From NCBI GenBank assembly GCA_947627495.1, contig CANQWH010000005.1, positions 1 through 39,986 on the forward strand: a stretch of 39,986 bases of DNA, given 5' to 3'. This DNA comes from an uncultured Clostridia bacterium. Its GTDB lineage: Bacteria > Bacillota > Clostridia > TANB77 > CAG-508. Below the pieces are notes generated by a model, which was not told the origin of the DNA, ran no database searches, and worked only from the letters and a program-made list of their open reading frames with translations. Positions 1-8,792 of the stretch are shown here, in pieces (positions within the stretch are counted from its first letter, which is position 1; each line of letters starts with the position of its first letter). The translations under genes were made by a program, and so were the position numbers.

Positions 1-2
1 CA

Positions 3-224
3 GAGCTAAGAGAAAAAGCAATAAGAGATGAGAATGCAGCATTGCAATATGCAAGAAAAGATGGATATAAAAATGGAGTTGAACAGGGAAAAGACATGGG
101 GAAAAATGAACGAAATATAGAAATAGCAAAAAATATGTTAAAAGAAAATATAGATAAAGAAGTTATAAGTAAAGTAACAGGGTTAAGAATAGAAGAAATA
201 GAGAAGCTAATAGATAATGGTTAA
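3..224 (+). CDS. C-terminal end of an Rpn-family (PD-(D/E)XK) recombination-promoting nuclease / putative transposase, truncated by window start
   Basis: Frame is open from base 3: ELREKAIRDENAALQYARKDGYKNGVEQGKDMGKNERNIEIAKNMLKENIDKEVISKVTGLRIEEIEKL; typical Rpn tail (GxxxGxxxG-rich helix, then 'A..ML....D...I...TGLS.EEI..L'). Confidence 0.75.
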   Translation, partial: ELREKAIRDENAALQYARKDGYKNGVEQGKDMGKNERNIEIAKNMLKENIDKEVISKVTGLRIEEIEKLIDNG

Positions 225-270
225 AGAAATTTTCAAGTTTATTTAGTCTTTTTTGTACATTTATATTTTA

Positions 271-301
271 TGGGTCAATAATATAAGTCCTCATTGACCC
301 A
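271..301. repeat. 9-bp inverted repeat (tgggtcaat ... attgaccca), possible weak terminator after the Rpn gene
   Basis: Perfect arms at 271-279 and 293-301, 13-nt loop. Confidence 0.5.
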
Positions 302-330
302 GTAATGTTACTATTTACAACTTATCATAT

Positions 331-364
331 AAAGTCCACCAAAACTCCTGCGTTTGGCTACTTT
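331..364. repeat. Short form of a palindromic element (aaagtccaccaaa|actcctgcgtttggctacttt)
   Basis: Ends match those of the long element at 870-997, without the central hairpin. Confidence 0.6.
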
Positions 365-529
365 GTACATATAATCGGCTGTAAATCGTAACTTAAAATA
401 TTACAAATGTTACAAAAATATGAAATTTGTATTACAAATGAGAAAAGTAATTTACATGTAAACAAAAAAATGGTAGAATAAAAACAAATGAAAAAAATGT
501 AGAAAAACAGATGTTGAAGGAGAAAAACA

Positions 530-634
530 ATGGAGAACGAAACAAAAAAAGAAAAGGCTGAAAGCCTTGAGGCTGTACACACACACACACACACACATTA
601 TGTTTACAAAATGGAGAAAATGAAAAGAAATTAA
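530..634 (+). CDS. Possible small ORF (34 aa, MENETKKEKAESLEAVHTHTHTHYVYKMEKMKRN) containing a CA microsatellite
   Basis: ATG preceded by 'gaaggag' at good spacing; the CA repeat encodes HTHTHTH; no homology support. Confidence 0.3.
   Translation: MENETKKEKAESLEAVHTHTHTHYVYKMEKMKRN
577..597. repeat. (AC)n dinucleotide microsatellite, about 10.5 units
   Basis: Uninterrupted acacacacacacacacacaca. Confidence 0.95.
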
Positions 635-734
635 ACAAAAGCTACAATATAAAAACAGTAGCTTATATATTGTTATGTGTAAAAAACATAACAGGCAAAA
701 TGACAAATAAGTTATATATAATATATAAACAAAT

Positions 735-828
735 AAAAGTTGATGTACTAAAAGTACGAGGGAAAATATTGCAGTTAAAATATGAAAACTGTAATAATAC
801 CTCGTAGTCTTTTAGTATGTCAACTTTT
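735..828. repeat. Long imperfect inverted repeat / hairpin
   Basis: aaaagttgatgtactaaaagtacgagg ... cctcgtagtcttttagtatgtcaactttt pair almost throughout, with an inner hairpin ttgcagtt...aactgtaa. Confidence 0.75.
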
Positions 829-869
829 TGTTACATATAAAATTTAATATTTTTCAGATTAAGTACTAT

Positions 870-997
870 AAAGTCCGCCAAATCTCGTCGGAGTTATATA
901 TTTATTACAAATTGAACCCACGAGGGCGATTGCCTTCGATGTTTTTCGGGGGTCTTCAATTTGTTCTAAATATATAACTCCTGCGTTTGGCTACTTT
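870..997. repeat. Long palindromic element with nested hairpins
   Basis: agttatatatttattacaaattgaa pairs with ttcaatttgttctaaatatataact; outer arms aaagtccgccaaa.../...tttggctacttt; inner hairpin cgagggc-gatt-gccttcg. Confidence 0.75.
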
Positions 998-1156
998 TAA
1001 GCAAAAAGTAGAATTTACTTTTAAAATTAAACATTATAAAAAATTTACAAGAAACATATTGTAAAACGAAGAGTTATAATGTAAAATAAAATTATAGAAC
1101 GAAGAGTGATAGAAGTACAAAAGAAAAAGCAAAATAAAAATGTAAAAAAGGGAAAG

Positions 1157-1365
1157 GTTACAATTCACACCCTAAGCTTATTTAATAATAATATAAATTG
1201 CAAACGAGGCCGACCCTTGAGTAGCCGTACAAATAAGTACGGCGTGCAATTAGTGTGCTAGACTTCTTATCGAAGTAGTTATTTTGAATTAAGGTGTAAT
1301 ATTAGTCCGGTCGGAGGCCGCAAGTTTCTATTTATATTATTATTAAATAAGCTGTGAACTGTAAC
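1157..1365. ncRNA. Candidate structured RNA or hairpin mobile element of about 210 nt (orientation uncertain)
   Basis: 24-nt perfect inverted repeat agcttatttaataataatataaat (1175-1198) / atttatattattattaaataagct (1330-1353), outer arms gttacaattcaca/tgtgaactgtaac, and inner hairpins gccgtac-aaataa-gtacggc and acttc-ttatc-gaagt plus ggccgacc/ggtcgg. Confidence 0.6.
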
Positions 1366-1436
1366 AAGAAAAGATGAATAAAAGATAGGTTATAAAACCA
1401 AAAAACAAAAAATAAAGAGAGAAAGAAGGAGATAGT

Positions 1437-2430
1437 ATGAGAGGAAAAAAAGAAAAGGGAATAACGTTAATTGCGCTTATAATAACCATCATAGTAATGT
1501 TAATATTAGTAACCGTAACAGTAACAACAGCAATAAATGGAGGCATATTTAAAAAGGCAGGAGAAGCAGTAAGTAAAACAAAAGACAGCATGAAAAATGA
1601 ACAAGATGCAGTAAACCAATTATTAGCAGAAATGGAAAAATATCAGTCAGGAGAAGGTGGCACACCACCATCAGGGGTTACACCAGACCCAGATGAGCAA
1701 GAGTATGCAGACCCAGAAACAAGTTATGTAGGCTGTTTAGCAGATATAACAGGACCAAACGGAAAACCAGATGGAGTACCAGATGGAATAATCTATGCAG
1801 ACTTAGCAATAGGCGGAACTGGAATTTGGAATGGCAATGGTGATAACTATGATTTTAAATATGACAAAGTAACAGAGAAACTAAAGACTTATACAGTAGG
1901 AGAAAAAGCTACAGTTATTAATAATGTGGAAAAAGAAGTAATAACAGCAGCAGAAGGAACAGACGGAGCAGATAGATTTTATGTAATGTCATTAGAAAAG
2001 CTTCCCACGAGTTGCTATTGGTATTGGGATGATGATGGGACTTCGGATAATTTGGTAGATGGTTCTACAATGGATTTTAGCGAAGATAATGGAAGAAAAA
2101 ATACAGAAACAATGCTAAAAGAATATGAAGAAAAATTTTATGGAGAGCCAAATGAAAGTGTTTTATGGGGACTAGAAGAGTTAAGAGAAAAATATGAAAA
2201 AGGATGGTTTGTGCCATCATGTGCCGAATGGGATGCGTTTGGATATTGCTGCCAGAAATATCTCAATAATCCACAGTTAGACAGTTTGCTTGGGCGGACA
2301 AACATTCATATGGACATCTTCAAAATATAGTTCAAAGGATGTGTGGTGTGTTGACCCAGAAAATCTCTGTTTGGATAAAAGGGGGGTTAGAGGGAATTAT
2401 CTTGCTGTTTGCTTAAGTACGACTTTTTAG
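1437..2430 (+). CDS. Type IV prepilin-like protein; needs a +1 frameshift at CGG (2295-2297) for full length
   Basis: N-terminal prepilin motif KG|ITLIALIITIIVMLILVTVTV; frame 0 stops at 2330, but frame +1 after CGG gives GQTFIWTSSKYSSKDVWCVDPENLCLDKRGVRGNYLAVCLSTTF*, with the WTSS...LSTTF ending typical of this family. Confidence 0.75.
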
Positions 2431-2513
2431 CTTTATGAAGGAGTTGAAGGTAAGCGATGAATGAATGAAAAACGGAGTATGTTAATTATTGAAGTAATAT
2501 AAAAGGATAATAT

Positions 2514-2659
2514 ATGAAGAAACAAAATGGAATAACAACACAGTATCAGTAATAATAGAAGTTTTAGTATTTTCATTTATTATAATAGTAGCATGGATAA
2601 TAACTGCTATAAATGCTAAAATTTTACAATTTTATATTGCATTTTTTGAGCATAAATAG
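2514..2659 (+). pseudogene. Remnant of a second prepilin-like gene (MKKQNGITT / VSVIIEVLVFSFIIIVAWIITAINAKILQ)
   Basis: Prepilin-like start and hydrophobic helix in different frames; no CGG at the junction. Confidence 0.5.
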
Positions 2660-2699
2660 TATAATATATCATATTGTAATTTAATTGCGTTTTAAAAAG

Positions 2700-2910
2700 A
2701 AAATAGTAGTGGTTTTATAGTTACAAAAATAGAGAGGTAGTGGGCGGTGTAAACTATCAGTATATAAAACTATGAATTACATTTCTTATAGCAATTAACG
2801 TGTAGCTACGAATAAGCTATAATGAGGTATAAAGTAAAATTTATACAAATAAAGGTGGTACCACGAGTCAAATCGTCCTTTGTAGGAAGTTTTGGCTCGT
2901 TTTTGCACAT
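2700..2910 (+). promoter_or_regulatory. T-box riboswitch leader upstream of tyrS
   Basis: T-box-like 'aaaggtggtaccacgag' followed by terminator cgagtcaaa...ttttggctcgttttt, directly upstream of an aminoacyl-tRNA synthetase. Confidence 0.85.
2864..2905 (+). terminator. Terminator of the tyrS T-box leader
   Basis: cgagtcaaa / ttttggctcg stem followed by a T run. Confidence 0.8.
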
Positions 2911-2980
2911 ATAGCTGAAAAAGCTTTGTTTTTTAAGTAGAATTTTAACGTTTGAGTAAAAAAGAAGGGAAGTGTTTTTT

Positions 2981-4210
2981 ATGACAGTATTTGAAGATTT
3001 AAAATGGAGAGGACTTATAAAAGATATATCAAGTCCAGATTTAATAGAAAAATTAAATAAAGGTGGAATGACATTTTATATAGGAACAGACCCTACAGCA
3101 GATAGCTTACATGTAGGACATTTGTCTAGTTTTTTAATTTCTAAAAGATTAAAAGATGCAGGGCACACACCAATTTTATTAATAGGTGGTGGAACAGGTA
3201 TGATAGGAGACCCACGACCTACAACAGAAAGAGCAATGATTACAAAAGAACAAGTAAATAAAAATATTGAAGGACTAAAAAAACAAGTAGAAAAAATATT
3301 TGGATTTGAAGTTGTAAATAATTATGATTGGATAAAAGATATAAATATTTTAGATTTTTTAAGAGATTATGGAAAATACTTTAACATTAACTATATGTTA
3401 GATAAAGATATAATTAGAAGAAGATTAGATACAGGAATTACTTATACAGAATTTTCATATATGATATTACAAGCACTAGACTTTAAGTATTTACATGAAC
3501 ATAAAAATGTTAATTTACAATGTGCAGGTTCAGATCAATGGGGAAATATTACAGCAGGAATAGATTTAATTAGAAAATCAACAGGTGATGAAGTATATGG
3601 CTTTACAATGCCACTTGTAACAGACTCCCAAGGAAAAAAATTTGGTAAGAGCGAAGGAAATGCATTATGGTTAGATAAAGAAAAAACCTCAAGTTATGAA
3701 TTATATCAATTCTTTTTAAATGTAGAAGATTCAATGGTAATTGATTATTTAAAAATTTATACTTTCCTTTCAAAAGAAGAAATAGAAGAGTTAGAAATGA
3801 AAAATAAAGAACATCCAGAGCTTAGAGAAGCACATAAAGCTTTAGCAAGAGAAATAATTACATTTCTACATGGAAAAGAAGAATATGAGAAAGCAATTAG
3901 TTTAGCTGAACATTTATTTAATAATAAATTCCAAGATTTATCAAAAAAGGATATTGAAAGTCTTTTTAAAAATCAAGATGTAAAAGAAGTACAAACAGAT
4001 ATAAATATTGTAGATCTAATACTAAATTTAGAAATTGCAAAGAGCAAAAGAGAAGCAAGAGAATTTGTACAAAATGGTGCCATATCTATAAATGGAGACA
4101 AAGTTTCAGATATTAATACTATAATAGATGATAGTATGTTTATTGAAAATACATACATTATAGCAAGAAGAGGCAAGAAAAATTATTATATAGGTAGAAA
4201 AAAAGAATAA
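2981..4210 (+). CDS. tyrS: Tyrosyl-tRNA synthetase
   Basis: FYIGTDPTADSLHVGHL, KFGKSEGNALWLD, C-terminal S4 domain; ATG at 2981 fits the RBS better than GTG 2972. Confidence 0.97.
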   Translation: MTVFEDLKWRGLIKDISSPDLIEKLNKGGMTFYIGTDPTADSLHVGHLSSFLISKRLKDAGHTPILLIGGGTGMIGDPRPTTERAMITKEQVNKNIEGLKKQVEKIFGFEVVNNYDWIKDINILDFLRDYGKYFNINYMLDKDIIRRRLDTGITYTEFSYMILQALDFKYLHEHKNVNLQCAGSDQWGNITAGIDLIRKSTGDEVYGFTMPLVTDSQGKKFGKSEGNALWLDKEKTSSYELYQFFLNVEDSMVIDYLKIYTFLSKEEIEELEMKNKEHPELREAHKALAREIITFLHGKEEYEKAISLAEHLFNNKFQDLSKKDIESLFKNQDVKEVQTDINIVDLILNLEIAKSKREAREFVQNGAISINGDKVSDINTIIDDSMFIENTYIIARRGKKNYYIGRKKE

Positions 4211-4276
4211 CTGTAGTTTAAATTTTTTGTTCTATATTTATTTTGGGGAAATATATAGAAGGGAATGAGTTATTAT

Positions 4277-4915
4277 ATGAAAGAAAAATTAAAAAATTAT
4301 GAAAAAATTTTTTGGATTTTTATGTTGGGCTGTGTTTTAGGATATATTTATGAAACAATTATTGTATTATTTCAAAAAGGATATATAGAATCTAGACAAG
4401 GATTAATTTATGGACCACTATCACCAGTATATGGTATAGGTGGAATAATTTATTATAAATTTTTTCAAAATGTTAAAACAAGAAATAAATTAACAATATT
4501 CTTTATGGCAATGATACTTGGTGGAACAACTGAGTATATATGTTCACTATTACAAGAAGAAATATTTGGAACAATATCTTGGGATTATTCATACTTACCA
4601 TTCAATCTTAATGGAAGAACAAGCTTATTACATTGCACATATTGGGGAATTGCAGGAATTATATATATAAGTTGCATAGAACCAATAATAGTTAAGATGA
4701 ATAAAATTTTAGATAAAAAGTGGATGCATGTAATAACAATATGTTTATTAATATTTATGATATTTAATGTATTTATATCAGCTGTAGCATCAATTAGGCA
4801 AAAAAACAGAGTGTATAATATTCCTGCACAAAATGCATTTGATGAATTTTTAGATAAATATTATCCAGATGAATATTTAAACAAAATCTATGCAAATAAG
4901 AAGAATGTAGAATAA
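4277..4915 (+). CDS. Putative ABC-transporter type IV / CmpB-like membrane protein (PF06541-like)
   Basis: FMLGCVLGYIYETI...GLIYGPLSPVYGIGGI; start after the RBS gaaggg. Confidence 0.75.
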   Translation: MKEKLKNYEKIFWIFMLGCVLGYIYETIIVLFQKGYIESRQGLIYGPLSPVYGIGGIIYYKFFQNVKTRNKLTIFFMAMILGGTTEYICSLLQEEIFGTISWDYSYLPFNLNGRTSLLHCTYWGIAGIIYISCIEPIIVKMNKILDKKWMHVITICLLIFMIFNVFISAVASIRQKNRVYNIPAQNAFDEFLDKYYPDEYLNKIYANKKNVE

Positions 4916-5000
4916 TATGGTATTTTATGCAATTCTATTTACAAAATTGCAAAAATATGATAAAACTTACATAAAGAATATATTAAAGGGGCGAAGTGGT

Positions 5001-5828
5001 GTGAAAATTAAAAATATAGAAGAACTACAAACTTATGCAAATAAAATTAGAAAAGATATTATTGAAGCTGTTTATAGCGCAGGTTCTGGTCATCCGGGTG
5101 GTTCATTATCAATAGCAGAAATACTTGCAGTACTTTATTTTAATCAAATGAATATTGATGAAAAAAATCCAAAGGCAAAAGAAAGGGATAGATTAGTTCT
5201 TTCAAAAGGACATACATCACCAGCTTTATATAGTGCATTAGCATTAAGAGGCTTTTTTGAAGAAGAAAAACTAAAAACATTTAGAAATATAGAAAGTATT
5301 TTACAAGGACATCCAGATATGGTGAAAGTTCCAGGAGTAGACTGCTCAACAGGTTCATTAGGACAAGGTTTATCTATTGCTAATGGAATGGCTATTGCTT
5401 CAAAATTAGATAATGAAGGAATAAGAGTTTATTGCATTTGTGGAGATGGAGAAATTGAAGAAGGACAAATTTGGGAAGCAGCAATGACTTCAGCTCATTA
5501 TAAATTAGATAATTTATGTGTAATAGTAGATAATAATAATCTACAAATAGATGGAAAAGTTACAGATGTTATGAGTGTTTATCCAATAGATGAAAAATTT
5601 AAAAGTTTTGGATTTGAAGTTATAAATGTAGATGGACATAACATAGCAGAGCTTATACAAGCATTTGAACAAGCAAAAAAAGTAAAAGGAAAACCAACAG
5701 CAATTATTGCAAATACTATAAAAGGAAAAGGCGTGTCTTTTATGGAAAATCAGGCAGAATGGCATGGAAAAGCACCAAATGAGGAACAGTATAAACAGGC
5801 AATGCAAGAATTAGAAAATATAAAATAA
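5001..5828 (+). CDS. Transketolase, N-terminal subunit
   Basis: AGSGHPGGSLSIAEILAVLYF, GDGEIEEGQIWEAAM (TPP motif); GTG start preceded by ggggcgaag. Confidence 0.92.
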   Translation: MKIKNIEELQTYANKIRKDIIEAVYSAGSGHPGGSLSIAEILAVLYFNQMNIDEKNPKAKERDRLVLSKGHTSPALYSALALRGFFEEEKLKTFRNIESILQGHPDMVKVPGVDCSTGSLGQGLSIANGMAIASKLDNEGIRVYCICGDGEIEEGQIWEAAMTSAHYKLDNLCVIVDNNNLQIDGKVTDVMSVYPIDEKFKSFGFEVINVDGHNIAELIQAFEQAKKVKGKPTAIIANTIKGKGVSFMENQAEWHGKAPNEEQYKQAMQELENIK

Positions 5829-5896
5829 TTATGCTATTTAAAACTATTACTAAAAGTTGTTAAAACAAAAATGGATAAGAAAGGAATAAATGTGTA

Positions 5897-6829
5897 ATGA
5901 ATGAAAATAAGAAAATAGCTACACGTCAAAGTTATGGAGAAAAACTAGCAGAATTAGGAGAAAAAAATGAAAACATAATAGTATTTGATAGCGACTTATC
6001 AGAAGCAACGAAAACTTCTATATTTGCTAAAAAGTTCCCTAATAGATTTTTCGATATGGGAATTGCAGAACAAGATATGATAAGTACTGCAGCAGGTGTT
6101 TCAACATTTGGTAAAATTGCATTTGCAAGTACATTTGCAATGTTTGCAACAGGAAGAGCATATGACCAAATAAGAAATAGCGTATGTTATCCAAATTTAA
6201 ATGTAAAAATATGTGCATCACATAGTGGAGTAACAGTAGGAGAAGATGGTGCAACTCACCAAATGCTAGAGGATATTGGATTAATGAGAGGCCTTCCAAA
6301 TATGAAAGTTATGTGTACATCAGATGATATACAAACAAAATGGGCTGTAGAGGAAATTACAAAAATTAACGGTCCTGTATACTTAAGATTGTGCAGATTG
6401 GCTACTCCAGTTATTTATGATGAGAAACAAAAATTTGAATTTGGAAAAGGTCTTCAAATTGGTGATGGAACAGATGCTACAATATTTGCTACAGGAGTTG
6501 TTGTTTCTGAAGCAATAAAAGCAAAAGAAGAATTAGAAAAAGTAGGAATAAATGTTAGAGTTGTAGATATGCATACTATAAAACCAATAGATAAAGAAAT
6601 AATTATAAAATGTGCAAAAGAAACAAAAAAATTGATTTCTATAGAAGACCACAGTATAATAGGTGGACTTGGAACAGCAATTTCAGAGGTATTAGTAGAA
6701 GAATATCCAACAAAGTTAATTAGAATGGGTATAAATGATGTATTTGGAAAATCTGGAAAAGCAACAGAACTTTTAGAATTTTACAAATTAACAGCAAAGG
6801 GAATTATAGAAAAAGTAATGGATGAATAG
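5897..6829 (+). CDS. Transketolase, C-terminal subunit
   Basis: DMGIAEQDMISTAAGVSTFGK, HSGVTVGEDGATHQMLEDI. Confidence 0.92.
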   Translation: MNENKKIATRQSYGEKLAELGEKNENIIVFDSDLSEATKTSIFAKKFPNRFFDMGIAEQDMISTAAGVSTFGKIAFASTFAMFATGRAYDQIRNSVCYPNLNVKICASHSGVTVGEDGATHQMLEDIGLMRGLPNMKVMCTSDDIQTKWAVEEITKINGPVYLRLCRLATPVIYDEKQKFEFGKGLQIGDGTDATIFATGVVVSEAIKAKEELEKVGINVRVVDMHTIKPIDKEIIIKCAKETKKLISIEDHSIIGGLGTAISEVLVEEYPTKLIRMGINDVFGKSGKATELLEFYKLTAKGIIEKVMDE

Positions 6830-6903
6830 GTTAGAAAATAACAATATATTTATATTATGTAAAAATACTTATGAAAAAAAATATGAAAGGATTGCGAATG
6901 TAA

Positions 6904-7107
6904 ATGGAAAGAAAACAAGAAAATGGAGTTACATTAGTGGCAATTGTAATAACAATTATACTTTTATTGATAATTGCAACAGTTTCAATAAAAACAATTG
7001 TAGATACTAGAGTGTTCGATTATACAAGAAATTCTGTAAATAATGCTCAAAATCAATTGGATACTCAAAAAGATATGGTACAAGAAGTAAGAAATTTATA
7101 CAAATAA
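6904..7107 (+). CDS. Small prepilin-like protein
   Basis: ENG|VTLVAIVITIILLLIIATVSI prepilin cleavage/TM motif. Confidence 0.65.
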   Translation: MERKQENGVTLVAIVITIILLLIIATVSIKTIVDTRVFDYTRNSVNNAQNQLDTQKDMVQEVRNLYK

Positions 7108-7223
7108 ATAAAAAAATATTACAATTATATTACATTTTTACAAAAATTATATTTTTTATTGCTTTTTTTGCAATTTATTATTATAATAAAAAGGTAAAAT
7201 ATCATAAAAAATGAGGTAAGAAG

Positions 7224-7904
7224 ATGATTGAATTTAAAAACGTTTCAAAAACTTACAGTACTGGAACAGAAGCTGTACATGAAGCAAGTTTTAAAATAGA
7301 TAAAGGTGATTTTGCATTTTTAGTAGGACAATCAGGCTCTGGAAAATCAACACTTATTAAACTTATACTAAAAGAAGAAGAACCTACAGAGGGAACAATT
7401 ATAATAAATGGTAGAGATACAACATTTTTAAAGCCAAGAAGAGTACCATATTTAAGAAGAAGTATGGGAGTGGTTTTCCAAGATTTTAGACTTTTATCAG
7501 ATAAAACAGTTTACGATAATGTAGCATTTGCAATGAATATAGTAAAAGCTACACCCAAACATATAAGAAGACAAGTTCCTATGGTATTATCACTAGTAGG
7601 ATTAAGCGGGAAAGCAAAAGTTTATCCAGATGAACTTTCAGGAGGAGAACAACAAAGGGTAGCACTTGCAAGAGCATTAGTAAATAACCCATCTATGATA
7701 ATTGCAGATGAGCCTACAGGTAACTTAGATCCAGATACGGCATGGGATATAATGACGCTTTTAAATGAAATAAATTTAAGAGGAACAACTGTAGTTATAG
7801 CAACACATGCTAAAGATATAGTAGACAGAATGAAAAAAAGGGTTATAGAAATAGAAAAAGGTATTATCGTAAGAGATGATAGAAAAGGTGGTTATAACAA
7901 GTGA
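7224..7904 (+). CDS. ftsE: Cell division ATP-binding protein FtsE
   Basis: Walker A GQSGSGKST, LSGGEQQRVALARALV, VVFQDFRLL; followed by ftsX. Confidence 0.95.
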   Translation: MIEFKNVSKTYSTGTEAVHEASFKIDKGDFAFLVGQSGSGKSTLIKLILKEEEPTEGTIIINGRDTTFLKPRRVPYLRRSMGVVFQDFRLLSDKTVYDNVAFAMNIVKATPKHIRRQVPMVLSLVGLSGKAKVYPDELSGGEQQRVALARALVNNPSMIIADEPTGNLDPDTAWDIMTLLNEINLRGTTVVIATHAKDIVDRMKKRVIEIEKGIIVRDDRKGGYNK

Positions 7905-8792
7905 AATATAATGTAATAGGATATTTCCTAAGTGAAGGATTTAGAAATGTATTTAAAAATAAAAAATCAACAATATCATGTTTGGGAATAATGTGTGTTA
8001 CAATGCTTATGTTTGGACTATTCTTTGCAATTGGAAGAAATATTACTCATATGATGAATAATCTAGAAGATACACAAGCAATACAAGTAAATGCAGAGCT
8101 TGGAATAACACGGAGAAGAAGTTGAAAAATTACGAGAAGATATTTTAAAGATTAATGGAGTTGCAGATGCTAAATTGGTAACCCCAGAAGAAGCATATAA
8201 TATAATGAAAGAAGAAGTGGGAGAACAGGTTTTACTGGGATATGAACCAGATATTTTCCCTTATGCATATATGGTTACATTAACAGATTTAGAACTTAGC
8301 GATTCTGTAAGAGAACAAATAGCTAAAATAGATAACGTTGATGATATGACTGAATCAAAAACAATAAATACACTCGCAAGTATAGGTAGAGGTGTTCGAA
8401 CAGTTACGGGAATAATATTAATAATACTTGTGTTAATATCAATATTTATAATTTCAAATACAATAAAATTAACAGTACATGCAAGAAGAAAAGAAATTTC
8501 AATTATGAAATATGTTGGTGCAACAAATAGTTTTATAAGAACCCCATTTATGATAGAGGGAATTATAATAGGAATAATATCAAGTGTTATTTCATTAGGT
8601 TTAATAGGGGTAATATACAATTGGTGTGTGATTAAAGTTGCACAAAGTGAAACTATGCAACAAATAAATGGTTTTAGTATGTTACAATTTGACCAATTAT
8701 TCTCAAACCTTATTATAGTATTTATTCTACTAGGAGTTGGTCTAGGAATAATAGGAAGTGCAGTTTCTATGAAAAAATACTTAGATGTTTAA
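7901..8792 (+). CDS. ftsX: Cell division protein FtsX; needs a +1 frameshift at CGG (8111-8113)
   Basis: N-terminal FtsX part ends at a frame-0 stop shortly after CGG; frame +1 continues GEEVEKLREDILKINGVADAKLVTPEEAYNIM... to the C-terminal TM region. Confidence 0.9.

Noticed and set aside
432-706. Antisense ORFs with CVCVCV stretches
   Set aside because: Produced by translating the CA/TG microsatellite and AT-rich noncoding DNA; no RBS or homology.
2462-2502. CGGA in a short ORF after the prepilin gene (atgaatgaaaaacggagt)
   Set aside because: Neither frame gives a recognisable protein; probably noncoding.
2514-2659. Second prepilin remnant as another CGG recoding site
   Set aside because: The frame change is in the other direction and no CGG is present; treated as a true pseudogene.
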